In this document: positions 10,686-22,234 of the stretch, piece by piece
Layout: the number at the start of each line of letters is the position of its first letter
How positions within the stretch are numbered: position 1 is the first letter of the stretch
Assembly: GCA_036873135.1 (NCBI GenBank)
Contig: JAPTYO010000009.1
Coordinates: 35,976,756 to 36,040,755 of the forward strand
DNA from: Clarkia xantiana subsp. parviflora
Lineage: Eukaryota > Streptophyta > Magnoliopsida > Myrtales > Onagraceae
Length of the DNA stretch: 64,000 nucleotides
Reading direction: 5' to 3'
Program-made: the position numbers and the translations under genes
Notes under the pieces: model-generated
Databases searched by the model: none
The model's input: the letters and a program-made list of their open reading frames with translations, nothing else
What the model was told of the DNA's origin: nothing

Positions 10686-13600
10686 TCAGCCACAAGGTGT
10701 GAGCTTCGAATTACCTGCACCACGAGGATTATCATCTTTCCAATCGTCCCAGGCCCTAGCCTTGTCCTGAGCAGCATCATCATCTTCATCTTCCTCTTCC
10801 TCTGCATTACTCCTCATCGGCAGCTTGTTGTCCTTGTACCAAGCGGAATTGGCTTCTTCCATGAGCTTTGTGTTCCTTTCCTGAAAGTTATTCATCATTT
10901 CCATCTCCTTCAACCCCGCTTCTTCTATGCTCATAGTTGGCATCCTGATACATACAATTCAACATCTTAAACATCCGGTATATGTATAACTCCACCTTCC
11001 TCTCACTCTCTTTTCCGCCATATCCAGACTATCTTTCTCCCTCTTGTATGATGGAATTGGAGGTGAAAATGTCAAAGCGACTTTCGTAATACATACCTAT
11101 GACTGGGTTGGAACACTTGTGCAGCCATCCGTTCCCTCTCAGTTGTGATGCTTCCCCCTATAAGACTTGCAGGTCCAAATATCATCGGTTGATGGTGTTT
11201 GTGTTCATGTGCCTCAGACACTCTTGCTCTTCCTTCTAACACATCTTGAGCAAAAGTTGCACATGTAATTGGTGCAGCTGCTCTAGTGTATTGGGCTCGG
11301 CCTGCAGCATCCCTATGCCACGCCTCTGCTTTCTTGGTCCGCTCATCAAGTACAGTACGAGAGACAACATTTTCCCCATCTCCTCCTCCTTCCTGGGAGA
11401 AAGAATAACAACTTCCAGCTATATAAATATAGATATTCAATACACTCAAACTACTTGGTTGCAAAAGTTAGACCTCCACAATTTGGGTTATATGTACCTA
11501 AGAAAGCATTAAATCAAGTGGATTATATCAAATACCGTGAAGCCTACTAAAAGAATCTAACAACCCAAAGATCAAGCATCCAACATGGGATTTCACAACT
11601 ACGGCCGAGAAAGTAGTTCTGTTGTCAAGCACCTTGAGTTCAAACAAGGAATTAAGATCACTGCACTGTCGAACTAAATAAAAAGAAAATGAAAATAGAG
11701 CTTCTGCATGTCTCATCTTGTAGCAGGAAAACCACGGTAATCATTTCTTTCGTGTTCACATTTTATTGGGTTAAGATTTGAGTACCTTCAACTGCAATTC
11801 CTTTATAGCACCAAGCATTTCTTCTTCTCTCTTCAACATTTCCAGCAAGTCCAAAGCCTGAAACACCAAAAATACCAACTAAAATATACGATCAAGCCCA
11901 GGGAATGCCTGACTGAGCCAATTGGATATAGCATACCTTGCAGATAGCCAATGATATCGAGGTAATCCAAGCCTGTATGATATAAACTATTAGAATAAAG
12001 TGCAAAATTTTATAAATATATATTGAGGAAAATTAAAATAAGGTCAAAATGATTAAAAAATGAACTTCTATCCGCCAAAGTGTAACTTAACTTTCCGTTT
12101 GTATTTTATTTGTAATGGATCCATGTAATGATACTCTTACAGTAAGTCAAAGATAATAAACTGAAAACTTGCACGGATCTTAACCAATATAACCAGTAGA
12201 CGCTAACTGACTAAGAGTTACCAAAAATACACAAAGCGAGGATGAAATACATGTAATAGCAACTAACCTCACGTTCTTCCTCTCCATCATCATCATCATC
12301 AAGTACTTCTTCCTCTACTGCTCTCACCTCAACAGGAGCAGAAAGTGCAGCTGCTCTGGTAGATCTTCCACGCCTCTCTTTCCTTTCCTTGATTTCAAGC
12401 AGCTTAGTTTCTGCAGCTCTTTGACGTTTAAAACGAGCAATCTAGTATGAAACAGGAAGGTAAGAAAAGCTAATATAACTATGAGTGTTCAACAAAATCA
12501 GCAGATTGCTATCCCAATTTGTTACAGAAAGGATTAACTATTTGCTTGTGAAATTGAACAAAGTAATAAGATACACTATGGCAAAAATGAAAAGATATGC
12601 CTTTGGCAATTGGCACAGGCCAATGTCAGAGATGTAAGTTAATAGCAATAAACTGTAAGACAGGTAGGTGATGTCCCAGTCCCTCTGCCTCAGCTGTCAA
12701 AGGCTCAAAGCGAAGTTAAATTTCAATTTCCAATACTATATCTTACCTAAATATAACAAACTAACAGATAGTTGCTTGGAGACTAGGACCGTTTCTTCTT
12801 CATTTCTTTTCAGCTTCACGTTTTTTCTTTTTTGTTCTGTTAAAGACATTAACTCAAGTAGTATACCTTTCGAGCCCTTCGATCAACAAACTGATCAGAA
12901 CCTCCTTGTATTAATGCCTGTAGCTCCTCTTCAGGTAAAAGTTCCATCACCTCACAAAATGATAGGAATTCCTGCAAGTCAGAAAAAGCAATGTTGTTAA
13001 AATACGAGTCTGAGATTTGGTGACATGACAAGCAAGTTAACTAAACTACACTCATCACATACCTTTAGTTTAGCTTGACAAGCCTTAAGCATCTCTATTC
13101 TGTCACCATCGGCAACTTTTTCAGTTAACTCAGCAAGATAATATGGCACCTGATAAAACATTAGCCGTAAAAATCAAAAGATATCACCATTCACCAATCA
13201 GCCAGGAAAATAAAATTTCTTATTTTGATGAAAATAAACCAATGGATGCTATATTTACTTCATCGACCAATGGGAAAACCTAAACAAAGGTAAATTATAT
13301 ATAAGATTTAGCCGTTTACCCATTTAATTTTAGAATGGACCATCCAGAATCATCAATTAATGTATTAAGAGTAAAGAGAGTCACCACTTCCTTCTCAGAT
13401 CCAGTGGCTCAAAATAAAGTTTTCCATACACCAAACCTAACTCTACCTTCCTTCTTTGTACTATTTTCATAAGTAAAGTCCAACTTTGATCAGTCCAAAT
13501 GAAACCTTACAATTTGGATAAGGCAAGAGCCAAACTCATTGCACATAAAAAGACCACATGGCAAACATCCAGTGACACTGAATAAATCGCCATTTGCATT

Positions 13601-14075
13601 TGCTAATCCTGCCCGATGTTACTCACATAAGAACAATTACAGAGACATTTGATTTATGGCATGCCACAAAATCGATTTCCATTCATCGTCTCTCGAGTAT
13701 GTCTAGTAGATTCACAATTATATAACTAAAAATTCGATGAAGACATTATTTTACTATAGACACTATATATACATACCAAGATATACTTGAGGTTTGTGGT
13801 GCTGATGTCGTCCTTGGTCTCGTTAGCTGAGAACAAACCGAGCTTGCTTACCATGTCATCGCATCTCTCCAGAACTTGAATCCCCTTCTTCACAGAATCC
13901 TTCGATCGGAAACAGAGAATATATCAATAAGTGAGTAAGACAAGGAAGATAAGGCAAAGTTGCAACTAATCGCGCATACCTGGTCTGAAGATGACTCTGT
14001 TGCAGCAAGATGAAGCTTACGAGCCTGGTCAAAGAGAGCTGGCAATGGCATATCCTCCATTTTCAGTTCACCCAT
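10686..14075 (-). CDS. TAP46: PP2A-associated regulatory protein TAP46 (alpha4/Tap42 family)
   Basis: Nine coding exons on the minus strand with GT-AG introns: 14075-13980, 13899-13777, 13149-13063, 12971-12867, 12441-12268, 11972-11937, 11857-11786, 11392-11097 and 10944-10686. They sum to 1248 nt (415 codons plus TGA); all junctions are phase 0 except the last, which splits an Arg codon. The start MGELKMEDMPL, the motif RRARKIARFKRQ, KERKERRGRS, the acidic run before AWITSIS, TKKAEAWHRDAA, PITCATFAQDVLEGRA, FGPASLIGG, ERERMAAQVFQPSHR and the C-terminus DDWKDDNPRGAGN are those of plant TAP46. The family binds catalytic subunits of PP2A-like phosphatases and acts downstream of TOR in growth and autophagy control. 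No stop or frameshift is seen, so the gene appears functional despite surrounding transposons. Confidence 0.96.
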
Positions 14076-14180
14076 TGCGTTGCCTGTATTTGTGACGATA
14101 GCATAAACACCCGAAGCGAAAGTTTCAGATGCTGCCAGTGATTTGACAAATTGATGAGTATGAATCGAAAGGGACTGGAT

Positions 14181-14189
14181 TTAGGGTTT
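14181..14189 (-). promoter_or_regulatory. Telo-box upstream of TAP46
   Basis: Read on the minus strand this is AAACCCTAA, about 105 bp before the TAP46 ATG. Telo-boxes of this form are common near transcription starts of plant housekeeping and translation-related genes, which fits a TOR-pathway component. A role here is inferred from position only. Confidence 0.4.
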
Positions 14190-14348
14190 GATCAGACTAA
14201 ATAAATTGATTGGGCACAGAGACAAACAAAATGTGAAATCCCAAATCTGAGTCTTCAAAGTGCAAGGAAGAAACTAGAGAATCCACAATCAATCCACTAC
14301 AGAGAGCTGTAAAATCGAACCGTCCACCAAACTGGTACCAGTTCGGAC

Positions 14349-15079
14349 CAGTGTTTTGAAAACCGGACCGGACGACGAACCGGAAAGATTCCCGGTTCGA
14401 CCGGATTCTTTCCGGTTCAACCGGCGGTCCACGGTAAGTCAGTAACACCTTGTAAAATCCAGGATTCTCCAATGCCCATTAACGCAAAGTAGTAGAGATC
14501 CACTTCTTCACTCTACAAAGAACTCCACGGTATCTCTTTCAAACACCTCTAAATCTTCTCCTCCTCCTCGCCGAGAGATCCCATAGAAAACTGTTCGTCA
14601 TCTGTCATCAGGCAATTTCTAATTGCCAAGTGGGACAAGGATGGATGGTGATGATGAAGATTGAAGACCAACAACAGCAGAAGAGGAAGAACGAAGAAGG
14701 TAGAGTCAGACTGCTGCTGGCTACGGCTCAGAGAAAAGGAACTGAATTTGGATGTAGCGTGTATGTCTCTCTCTGGTGTCTTTGATCTGTGCGCGATGAA
14801 GAAAGAAGAAAAGAAAGAGAAACCCTTCTTTATGTGCGGCGTGAAACATCATCGAAGAAGATACAATCCTTCTCTTTATTTGATTAGGTTAGGTTTACCA
14901 TACTTCTCAGTTGTTTTTATTCTTCTACCGATCGGACCGGATCCGGTTCTACTGGTCAAACCCGATTTTTACTCAACGAACCGGTTCAAATGTGCATCCT
15001 GTTCTTTTATTGCAACCAGACCGTTGCCATGTCCGGTTCACGGTCTGACCGTCGGTCCGGTCTGGTTTTCAAAACACTG
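14349..15079. mobile_element. hAT-like non-autonomous element 1
   Basis: Termini are CAGTGTTTTGAAAACC on the left and its near-exact inverse ending CAAAACACTG on the right. Flanking 8-bp duplications are gttcggac (14341-14348) and gtttgggc (15080-15087), 6 of 8 identical. Duplicate copy 2 holds the empty site, gttcggac once at 56062-56069, running straight into gtacgaccac. CAGTG ends and 8-bp TSDs are typical of hAT elements. Subterminal DNA is rich in ccggtt motifs. No transposase is visible; an open frame at 14661-15134 has no recognisable domain. Confidence 0.85.
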
Positions 15080-15182
15080 GTTTGGGCAGTACGACCACAT
15101 GTCCACGTTTTATATATATATATTTATAAATTAAATATAATTACAATTATAATTATAACATTTTTTTGCCAAAGATTTTATT

Positions 15183-15807
15183 CAGTGTTTTGAAAACCGG
15201 ACTGGAGGGTGAACCGACAAGGCGACCGGTTCGCGGTCCGACGATCCGACCGGGTTCGGCCCGGTTGAACAGGTCTGTCGCACAAAAACATAATATAAAC
15301 TTTGGTGTACATACTCCAACCCTCACTATATAGCCCCGCTTCTGAACAATCATTCATATCCTCATCGTCATTCTCTTCATTCTCGTCATCGGCATCATCA
15401 AGCTCATCTTCACTATCATCGTGCATGTCGTCTTCACCGTCTGGATTGAAGGAATCAGTACCAACGCAAATCTCGAGCTTATGGACGAGCAGAGTAGAAA
15501 AACCATAGTGATGAAGAAAGGAATGATATATAAGAAGCAAGAAGAAGGAAGATGAAGAATGGAATAGAAGGAGCATGAAAAAAGAAAAAGAAAAAAGAAG
15601 ATGAGTAGGCGGTGGTGGCTCACATTTCAAACTGAATAGGTGAATTTTATTTTAGGGTTTTCTGAAAACTCGGTCCAATCAGTAACGGTTCGAAGAGAAA
15701 ACCCGGGTTCAGTATGTATTCCGATCTTTTATTCGAACCGAGTCAGTGGTATGACTGGTTCACGGAACCCGGTTCGACCGCCGTCTGGTCCGGTTTTCAA
15801 AACACTG
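15183..15807. mobile_element. hAT-like non-autonomous element 2
   Basis: It has the same termini as element 1 (CAGTGTTTTGAAAACCGG and inverse), so it is the same family. 8-bp flanks are attttatt (15175-15182) and gttttatt (15808-15815). The matching empty site in copy 2 is attttttt at 56141-56148. The interior contains a minus-strand open frame (15178-15630) with an acidic Asp/Glu-rich stretch and a hydrophobic start. I cannot assign it and it may be captured host DNA or chance. Confidence 0.85.
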
Positions 15808-16283
15808 GTTTTATTCATTCATAATTAGAATCCAAAAGTGTATAAGGAGGATTAAAACACCAATAATTTACTGTAAACACCTAATTTTGGTACACGCGAC
15901 ACGGGTGTAACACGTTCGAAATGTTACGTGTAACGCGTTAAAAAAAGGAAGTACTAAATAAATTGATTGGGCATAGAAGAAAAAAACATAATGTGAAATC
16001 CCAAATATGAGTCTTAAAATCAGTTTTATCAGAACCAGACCGGACTAGCGCTCTGACCAGATTGGACCGGGATCTGGTGCCCTAACCGGTTCGGTTCTCT
16101 CAAAAGATTGGGAAGGAAGCGAACCCGGTTCAACAACCGGTTTTTAATTGAAGCGTTCGGTTCAGAGCGAGCCGGCGGTCCGTCGGTCCGCCGGCTCGGT
16201 GTCAATAAAAGAAAAAAAATTAATATGTAAAAAAAACTAAGGACTTCAGTCCAACACTGTGGATAATCTGTTCAGTCTCCACC

Positions 16284-16859
16284 TGTTAGCATATGGTGAC
16301 GTGGCCCCGTAATTGGTAGCCCGTTAATGCTAAGGAATTTGCCTAAGTTAATTAGGTAATTGTCACATTAGGCTAATTGGGCAAAACCCAATTCCTAATT
16401 GACATGGGAGGCCCAAAATTAGGCCTCCCCCTTTAATAGCATTGTTCGGCTGAACTAGTGTCCCACATTGGTTGGAGTGGACTTTTATCCACTTCACCAA
16501 TCCTATATATATGGGACTCACCTAAGGGGTTTACACATCAATCTAATAGGAAGTACCTCCATTGAGGAACTTGAGAGAAACCTCTCACCCCCTTTGTTGA
16601 TATTTTCGGTGCACATCTTAGTCCGAGGTTCTGTCCCCGTTGAAGAATCGATCAGAGGCTTTGTTGTGGAGCTTACACCGCGTAGGACTTCTTCTCACGA
16701 AGAAATTGTACGTGGTTCCGACCGGAGGATCAGAACTCCCTCCACATCGTTCTTGGGCAGGAAAGCTAAAAGGTATGTGTACACTATTCCGCTGCGTAGT
16801 TAGATTACTTGCATGTACACGTTTAGCATTCCGTAGTATTACGTCCCCGTAATCCAACA
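16284..16859 (+). repeat. 5' LTR of copia B (576 bp)
   Basis: TGTTAGCATATGG to ccgtaatccaaca. A TATA-like tatatatat lies near 16505. It is followed by one base and the primer-binding site. By eye it differs from the 570-bp 3' LTR at roughly 25 positions plus small indels. Confidence 0.93.
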
Positions 16860-16860
16860 A

Positions 16861-16873
16861 TGGTATCAGAGCC
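16861..16873 (+). other. Primer-binding site of copia B
   Basis: TGGTATCAGAGCC is complementary to the 3' end of plant initiator tRNA-Met, the usual copia primer. Leader sequence 16874-18925 follows with no coding region. Confidence 0.9.
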
Positions 16874-17499
16874 AGGTTAGGAGTTCTTAAATTTTTGATA
16901 AACTGATGTTCTTGAGTTTTGAAAAATCCGAAATTTTCATGTTCATGAACACCATGAGTAATCCGAAATTTTTAAGTAAATTTCATGTGTTTGATTTTTG
17001 AAAAATTAAAATTTTCGAAATTTACATGTTTTTATAGATCAAAAGCGAATTTTTATGTTCGAATTTAAGTTTGATGTTCATGATCTTCAAGAACACCATG
17101 AGTTTTATCAAGAACACCTTTTGGATTAATGATCAAGTTAGGGTTTGATCTTAAAATTTGACAACTTTTCCAATTTTACATGTTTGTGCCGAAATTACTA
17201 GGGGTATTTTAAGTAAAAAAAAAATTAATTTTCTTGGACACCAAGTAATGAAAAATTCGGCACAAATATTAAAAGATATATGTTGCCATTTTTTTTTTAA
17301 TTTTATTAATAGGTAACTATATATCTATAAGTTGGAAATATGGATAGGTTCATAATATAATATTGTAAAAGATATTAACTATCAATATATATAGATAAAG
17401 ATTGGGATAATATATATTGATAGATTTAGTTACTATAAAAGATTAAGAAAATATATTGTCTACATATTTTAATCCTAAAGATATATTTGACAATAATAA

Positions 17500-17525
17500 A
17501 ATATATATATATATATATGTTCCGA

Positions 17526-17563
<38 letters not shown>

Positions 17564-17578
17564 TATATGCCGAAATAT

Positions 17579-17648
<70 letters not shown>
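17500..17648. repeat. (AT)n/(CA)n microsatellite in copia B leader
   Basis: AT runs at 17500-17519, 17530-17561 and 17591-17648, with a (CA)6 block at 17579-17590. Copia C has a much shorter AT tract at the matching place, so the expansion came after the copies separated. The open frame across it is meaningless. Confidence 0.95.
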
Positions 17649-17651
<3 letters not shown>

Positions 17652-18925
17652 CAATGTTTGAAGTTATTTTAAATAATTAATATTTCTTGTTGGCTAAGTT
17701 AAGTTTTTAGTGGACTTTAAAACTCTACTTAGCACACAAGACATATTTCGGCCAAAACCCTAGGGTTTATGGGCCGGTCCAATTGCTAAACCAGAGCGGG
17801 TAAAACCAATCCGGGTTTGAATAATCGGGTCGACCTAGTCGGGTCGGGTTGGACCAAGGTAACTAAAATGAACCTAACCTAACCGGTTTTGAGTGATAAA
17901 CCGAACCACAATCTTATTTTATTGAACCGTTTCGGACTAAACCAGATTTTTAAAATCGGACAGACTTGAACCGGATTTTAAATTGGACCGGACCAGAATT
18001 TTTAACTCGGAAATTTTAAAATGTTCAATAAAATAGGATGTCAAATTTTAAATCCAAAATATTTTCGTACTTTAAATTTAGCCTAAACAGTGCTCTTAGA
18101 GTTTGCGTTTTAACAAGTTTTTCGGTTAAAACCCTAATACCTAGTTTCGATTATGGGATGGATCTCGGATATGCATGTTTTTGGGACTTGATTAAATTAG
18201 TGGGTTGAATTGCAATTGTTTACTTTCTGCTACATATATATTAGAACTGTCGTCTTGACTCAGTCAAGCTAGCTGGATATTAATTGCGAGCATTGAGCTC
18301 TGGGATTTAAATATATGTAATGCGCAATAGGATAGACATGCTATGCTGATTAAAAGTTCCTAGACATGATTAGATTGTAAAAATGATTGCAAAACAGCCC
18401 CTAATATTTTCAAAGCGTTTTTAAAACCGAAAATTTCAGTCGCCAATTATGCATGATTTGTGCGGATGTTGCATGTTTTGACACGTATGCTAGGATGTTT
18501 AAGGATAAAAGTGATAATTTACTTTATGTTGAATTATATCTGCTTGGAACATTAGACGCATGACGCGTAAGCAAGTTTGGTTTGTTCGATGTTTATGGTG
18601 TAATATAGTATTATGCATGCGTAAGTTATCGGATAATTCCTTTTGAAATTATAAGGGCCTTGGGAAAGCCAAGATCAGGTATACTTGTTTGAAAATTCCC
18701 GTTCCGGTAATTTGCAATATAATAACCGTTTTCAAAATACTGATCTATTGGATTGAAGACGACGATAGTGTGAACTCTTTCACGACACCCCCTTCCCTCG
18801 GTTTACTGACGGTCGGTTTAGTTTAGTGACTGAAGGATCACTATTCTTCGTATTCCATTTTAACAGATAATCCGATGTTTGCATTTCGTCGAAATGTTGT
18901 TGTCTTCCTAACTTAGCATAATTAT

Positions 18926-19801
18926 GTGTTAGAATCGATGGCTGCCACTAGCAATGTAATCTCCCAGTTGAATAAGGGAATAAGGTTGAATAGTAGTAGT
19001 TATAAGATATGGATGATAATCTCTGAAATAAGAGGTCTGGAACATTTGACCACAAAACAAAAGAGGCCTGAGGGAGACCTCACGGAAGAGCAAAAGACAT
19101 TCTATGATAAATGGGATGTCAAAGATCATGATGTTCGTTCCACCTTGTTATCTATGCTGGAAGATGAGATTCTCTATAGGTTTGATCATTTGGGAACTGC
19201 CAAAGACCTCTGGGATGGTCTTAAGGCAACATTTGGTGTTTACACCATAGCCCAAAAACGATCGTTAAACATCGCTCTTGATTCCTATAATATGAATCTC
19301 AAGCATACGATGAAGGATCATGTTATGAATGTGTATAACTTGATCGTTGAACTCAAGGAAACATGTGAAAACCTGTATTAGGAACAACAAATCAACTACA
19401 TGATCCGCTCTTTGCCCGACTCTTGGAATATCATGAAAATGAGTCTTACCCCTGCAACCCATCTCGATACCCTCGAGAAGGTGCAAGTTCATCTTGAGCT
19501 GGAAGATGATAGACTCAGGGCTAAAAAGTTCAGATCTGAAATGCATATTGCATCTTCCGGGCCAGCCGAACAAAAGGGAAAGCGCAAGAGAAAGGGCAAA
19601 AGTTCTCAGAATAAAACTGAGAAGTTTGTGGGAAACAAATCCCAGAAGAAGTTTAAACGCAAAAAAACTGGTGGCAAGAAAAGGCAAGCAAAACAAACAC
19701 GTAAAGAGGAAACTCGAACGTGTTTCAGGTGTGGCGTAAAAGGACACCTGGCTAATGTCTGTACCAATCCTCCTAAGGTACGTAATGAGAAAGGACGATG
19801 A
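18926..19801 (+). pseudogene. Copia B gag, one internal stop
   Basis: The likely start is the ATG at 18938 (MAATSNVISQLNKG). It runs about 290 codons: an N-terminal capsid region containing KIWMIISEIRGLEHL and LWDGLKATFGVYTIAQ, then a lysine-rich stretch (19560-19700) and one CCHC zinc knuckle, CFRCGVKGHLANVC, near residue 270. The only lesion is an in-frame TAG at 19379-19381 between ENLY and EQQIN. Gag forms the particle and the knuckle binds the RNA. It is much better kept than the rest of the element. Confidence 0.88.
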
Positions 19802-21139
19802 AAATCATTCATTCTCTTTCGCTTCTAAACACTCGAGAGTAATTCATTTTCTTTTGAATTACAGAACCGAGAAACAGAAGCAATGACCTGATCGAGGACG
19901 CCTCAGGAGAATAAAGATAGAATGAGAGATTTCTTTATCTTTAATTTGCTAAAACTTCTTGACTTTTATTTCTGTTAAAGATGCTCTTGAATAAGTTCCA
20001 TAGAGGGACGTATTATTTTCTAAGTATTGGATAATACTTGAATAGAGTATTGAATTCATCATCGTTCGTTTTTATCCTATTATTTACACTATTCAACACA
20101 TTGCTAATGCATCCTTATTTGTTGAGTACTCCATTAAAATGATAAGCATCCCGAAATAATATTCATGTCAAACCGATTTGATTTTAAAATTCGGTGACTA
20201 AAACGATTTCAAAAACCACGGTTTAAAACTGGTACGCGCGTGGCGCCTGTCACCTCGAGAGAGGGGACACATCGTTTTAAAATCTGAATTTAATGCTGAA
20301 GTATTTTAATGAATGCTAAATCTTCGTTTGTAATCATTTGAATATAACTCATTGATAACTACTAAGATTATAAGTATGATTCGAAGCACAATCTAGTAAG
20401 CACATCAACTATGACATTAAAGCGAACGCTTAAATACATAGCTCTTGAGGTGAATAAGTCTCTAGGTGAGTTAAACAAACGAAAGGAAGAAGTCAGTAAA
20501 ACGAATCTCCCACTATAATCCTTGAACGAATAGTTTGGCTATAGCAATCATTTTCAAGCAACGTAGTTCAAAGTTACATAATGATGAAGTTCAACATTAA
20601 TTTCTCCTCCGGGATGAAATTAAGTTGATTCACATTAATATAACTCTATGTTCCAATAAAATCGGTTGACACATCATCATAAAAGTTAAAGAATGATACG
20701 GGTAAAACCTTACCGTTAGCAGCATTAATTTGCGCATTAAACAAGTATTTATTAAGAGTACGGTCTACTCTTAAAAGAATACAAGTTTAAGATTAGCTTA
20801 GATTGATGGTATTGTGGTCAAATATGACATATTATAAAGATTTGAGGATAGAATTCCAATGTTTTGTGAAACGAACGGACATAGTACTGATCGAATCAAT
20901 GAATGGTTAACGGAGATTATCATGTCCCACTTACTTCGAGTGGGAGAATTGATACAACATAAGTTATTGATATGGTATATGATGATACAAACGTCTTCAT
21001 AATAAATCCAGTGAGAGGGCTCAATCCTCCTCACATATAATCATCACTAAATACAAATGCGAATCAGACCTGATAATCAAAACACTGAATTAATACAACT
21101 GCCTATCATTCCTAGTGGGAGGGAAAAATGACCAACTTG
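19802..21139 (+). other. Copia B non-coding block replacing protease and integrase
   Basis: After gag there is no DSG protease, HHCC or DDE motif in any frame. The block is similar to element A at 2500-3800 (for example cattaatttgcgca near 20725 and 3425, and acacatcgtttt/acacatcgtttc near 20270 and 2920). It rejoins the C-type sequence near 20930 at the tcccact...cgagtgggag motif. Shared by two independent copies, it looks like a stable feature of this subfamily. Confidence 0.7.
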
Positions 21140-21144
21140 GTTCC

Positions 21145-21808
21145 TGTTGGATCACGGTTGGAACTCCGGTACGTTCTTGATGGAAGTCCGAACATTTGCA
21201 CCAAGTAATCCTGCAAGAAGGGGATAGACCGGGCGGTGACCCAGAATCCCTCTCCGATGCTTAAATGAGTATCTCGATGCAGGCAAGCAAGTATTAAGTA
21301 TGTGAATGTTCAACGTTTTGATCCTGAGGTAACTCCTTCCTTTATATAGGGGAGGGGTCACCTCAGTTACCTGTGAGATAACTGCCACGTTCCGTTTATC
21401 TCGGCCATGTAGCCCACGTTCCGTCTTTTCAGGCCACTTCTCCACTATGTTGATAGTGGGCGTGTTTCTCGGCCTCGTTCTCTGGTGGCAAGTCCCGACT
21501 GATGTCGGGGACTCCAGAGTTATCTCCTTTGGTCACCGCTCGGGGCCCCTCGTCATCGGGACAGGGCCAACATTCTCAGGGATTCAATATCGGGGCCTAC
21601 TTAAAGGCATATCATCGGGGCCTACTTAAAGGCATATCATCGGGGCCTACTTAAAGGCATATGATCGGGAGCGTTCAGCTCGTATGTCGGGATCGACCTT
21701 GTCGGGTCCTCTCGTATTGGTCTTCTAAACCTCTTTTTGGGGCCCAGTGGGCCTACTTCGCCGTATAGTCGCCGTTAATGGGCCTAACGGCTATATCGAA
21801 ACCCATCA
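21145..21808 (-). repeat. 3' LTR of E1 (664 bp)
   Basis: On the plus strand it runs TGTTGGATCACGG to cgaaacccatca. It carries three copies of a 25-bp repeat (catcggggcctacttaaagg core, 21590-21665). The adjacent polypurine tract reads cttgggggcaa on the minus strand. About 20 mismatches separate it from the other LTR. Confidence 0.93.
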
Positions 21809-22039
21809 TTTGCCCCCAAGACATGAGGGACTTATAGTTCGTCGTGTCTTCCAACTCCGGGCCTCTCGATATTCCGAGGATAACCACCGAATCCTAAAAG
21901 ATTTCTCGATTACTCAACTATTAAATGCGATGGGTGATGAAGCGACGGCTTGGGTGCGCGTGCCTGCTTTTCTGAAAAACCGCTTTCTAGCCGTTTTGTC
22001 CCTAGTGTTTCGACGATTCAGGTTGAGGCGTTTCATCTT

Positions 22040-22088
22040 CAACGGTCCAGATCGCAACGTCTCTTTGGCTATCCTCTCTCCTATAAAA
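22040..22088 (+). promoter_or_regulatory. Promoter of the antisense gene in E1
   Basis: TATAAAA at 22082-22088 lies 153 bp before the ATG at 22235, with the 13-mer CAACGGTCCAGAT at 22040-22052. D has the same 13-mer and a TATAAAA at a similar distance on the matching strand. Since it drives the strand opposite to gag-pol, it would make the antisense gene independent of LTR transcription. Inferred from conservation only. Confidence 0.65.
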
Positions 22089-22234
22089 CCCCAAATCTTA
22101 GCACTATTCAGTTCTCCTCTACCGTTTCCTTCTCTGTGTTTTCAAAAGCTCAAGCTCTCCTTTCTATCTCTGATCAATATTCCGGCGACCAGGATCTCCG
22201 ACCATCAAGATCGTCCTTTCTTCTCCGATTCAAC

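Larger units (their letters stand above)
14196..15871. repeat. Tandem-duplicated TAP46 upstream segment, copy 1
   Basis: Starting at actaaataaattgattggg, this segment repeats at 15953. Without insertions it is about 320 bp: 14196-14348, 15080-15182 and 15808-15871, matching copy 2 through the blocks cttcaaagtgcaagg, acgaccacatgtccacg and ggaggattaaaac. Copy 1 carries two hAT-like insertions that copy 2 lacks. It begins 120 bp upstream of the TAP46 ATG, so promoter DNA is likely involved. About 80 bp of spacer (15872-15952) separate the copies. Confidence 0.85.

Noticed and set aside
15178..15630. 150-codon minus-strand open frame with an acidic tract
   Set aside because: It spans the ends of hAT-like element 2 and has no recognisable domain; probably chance or a captured fragment, so not listed as a gene.
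16861..16873. Part of a tRNA gene
   Set aside because: It is only the 13-base primer-binding complement next to an LTR; no cloverleaf could be built. I saw no tRNA or rRNA gene in the window.
17456..17680. 74-codon Ile/Tyr repeat frame
   Set aside because: It is a translation of an AT/CA microsatellite.
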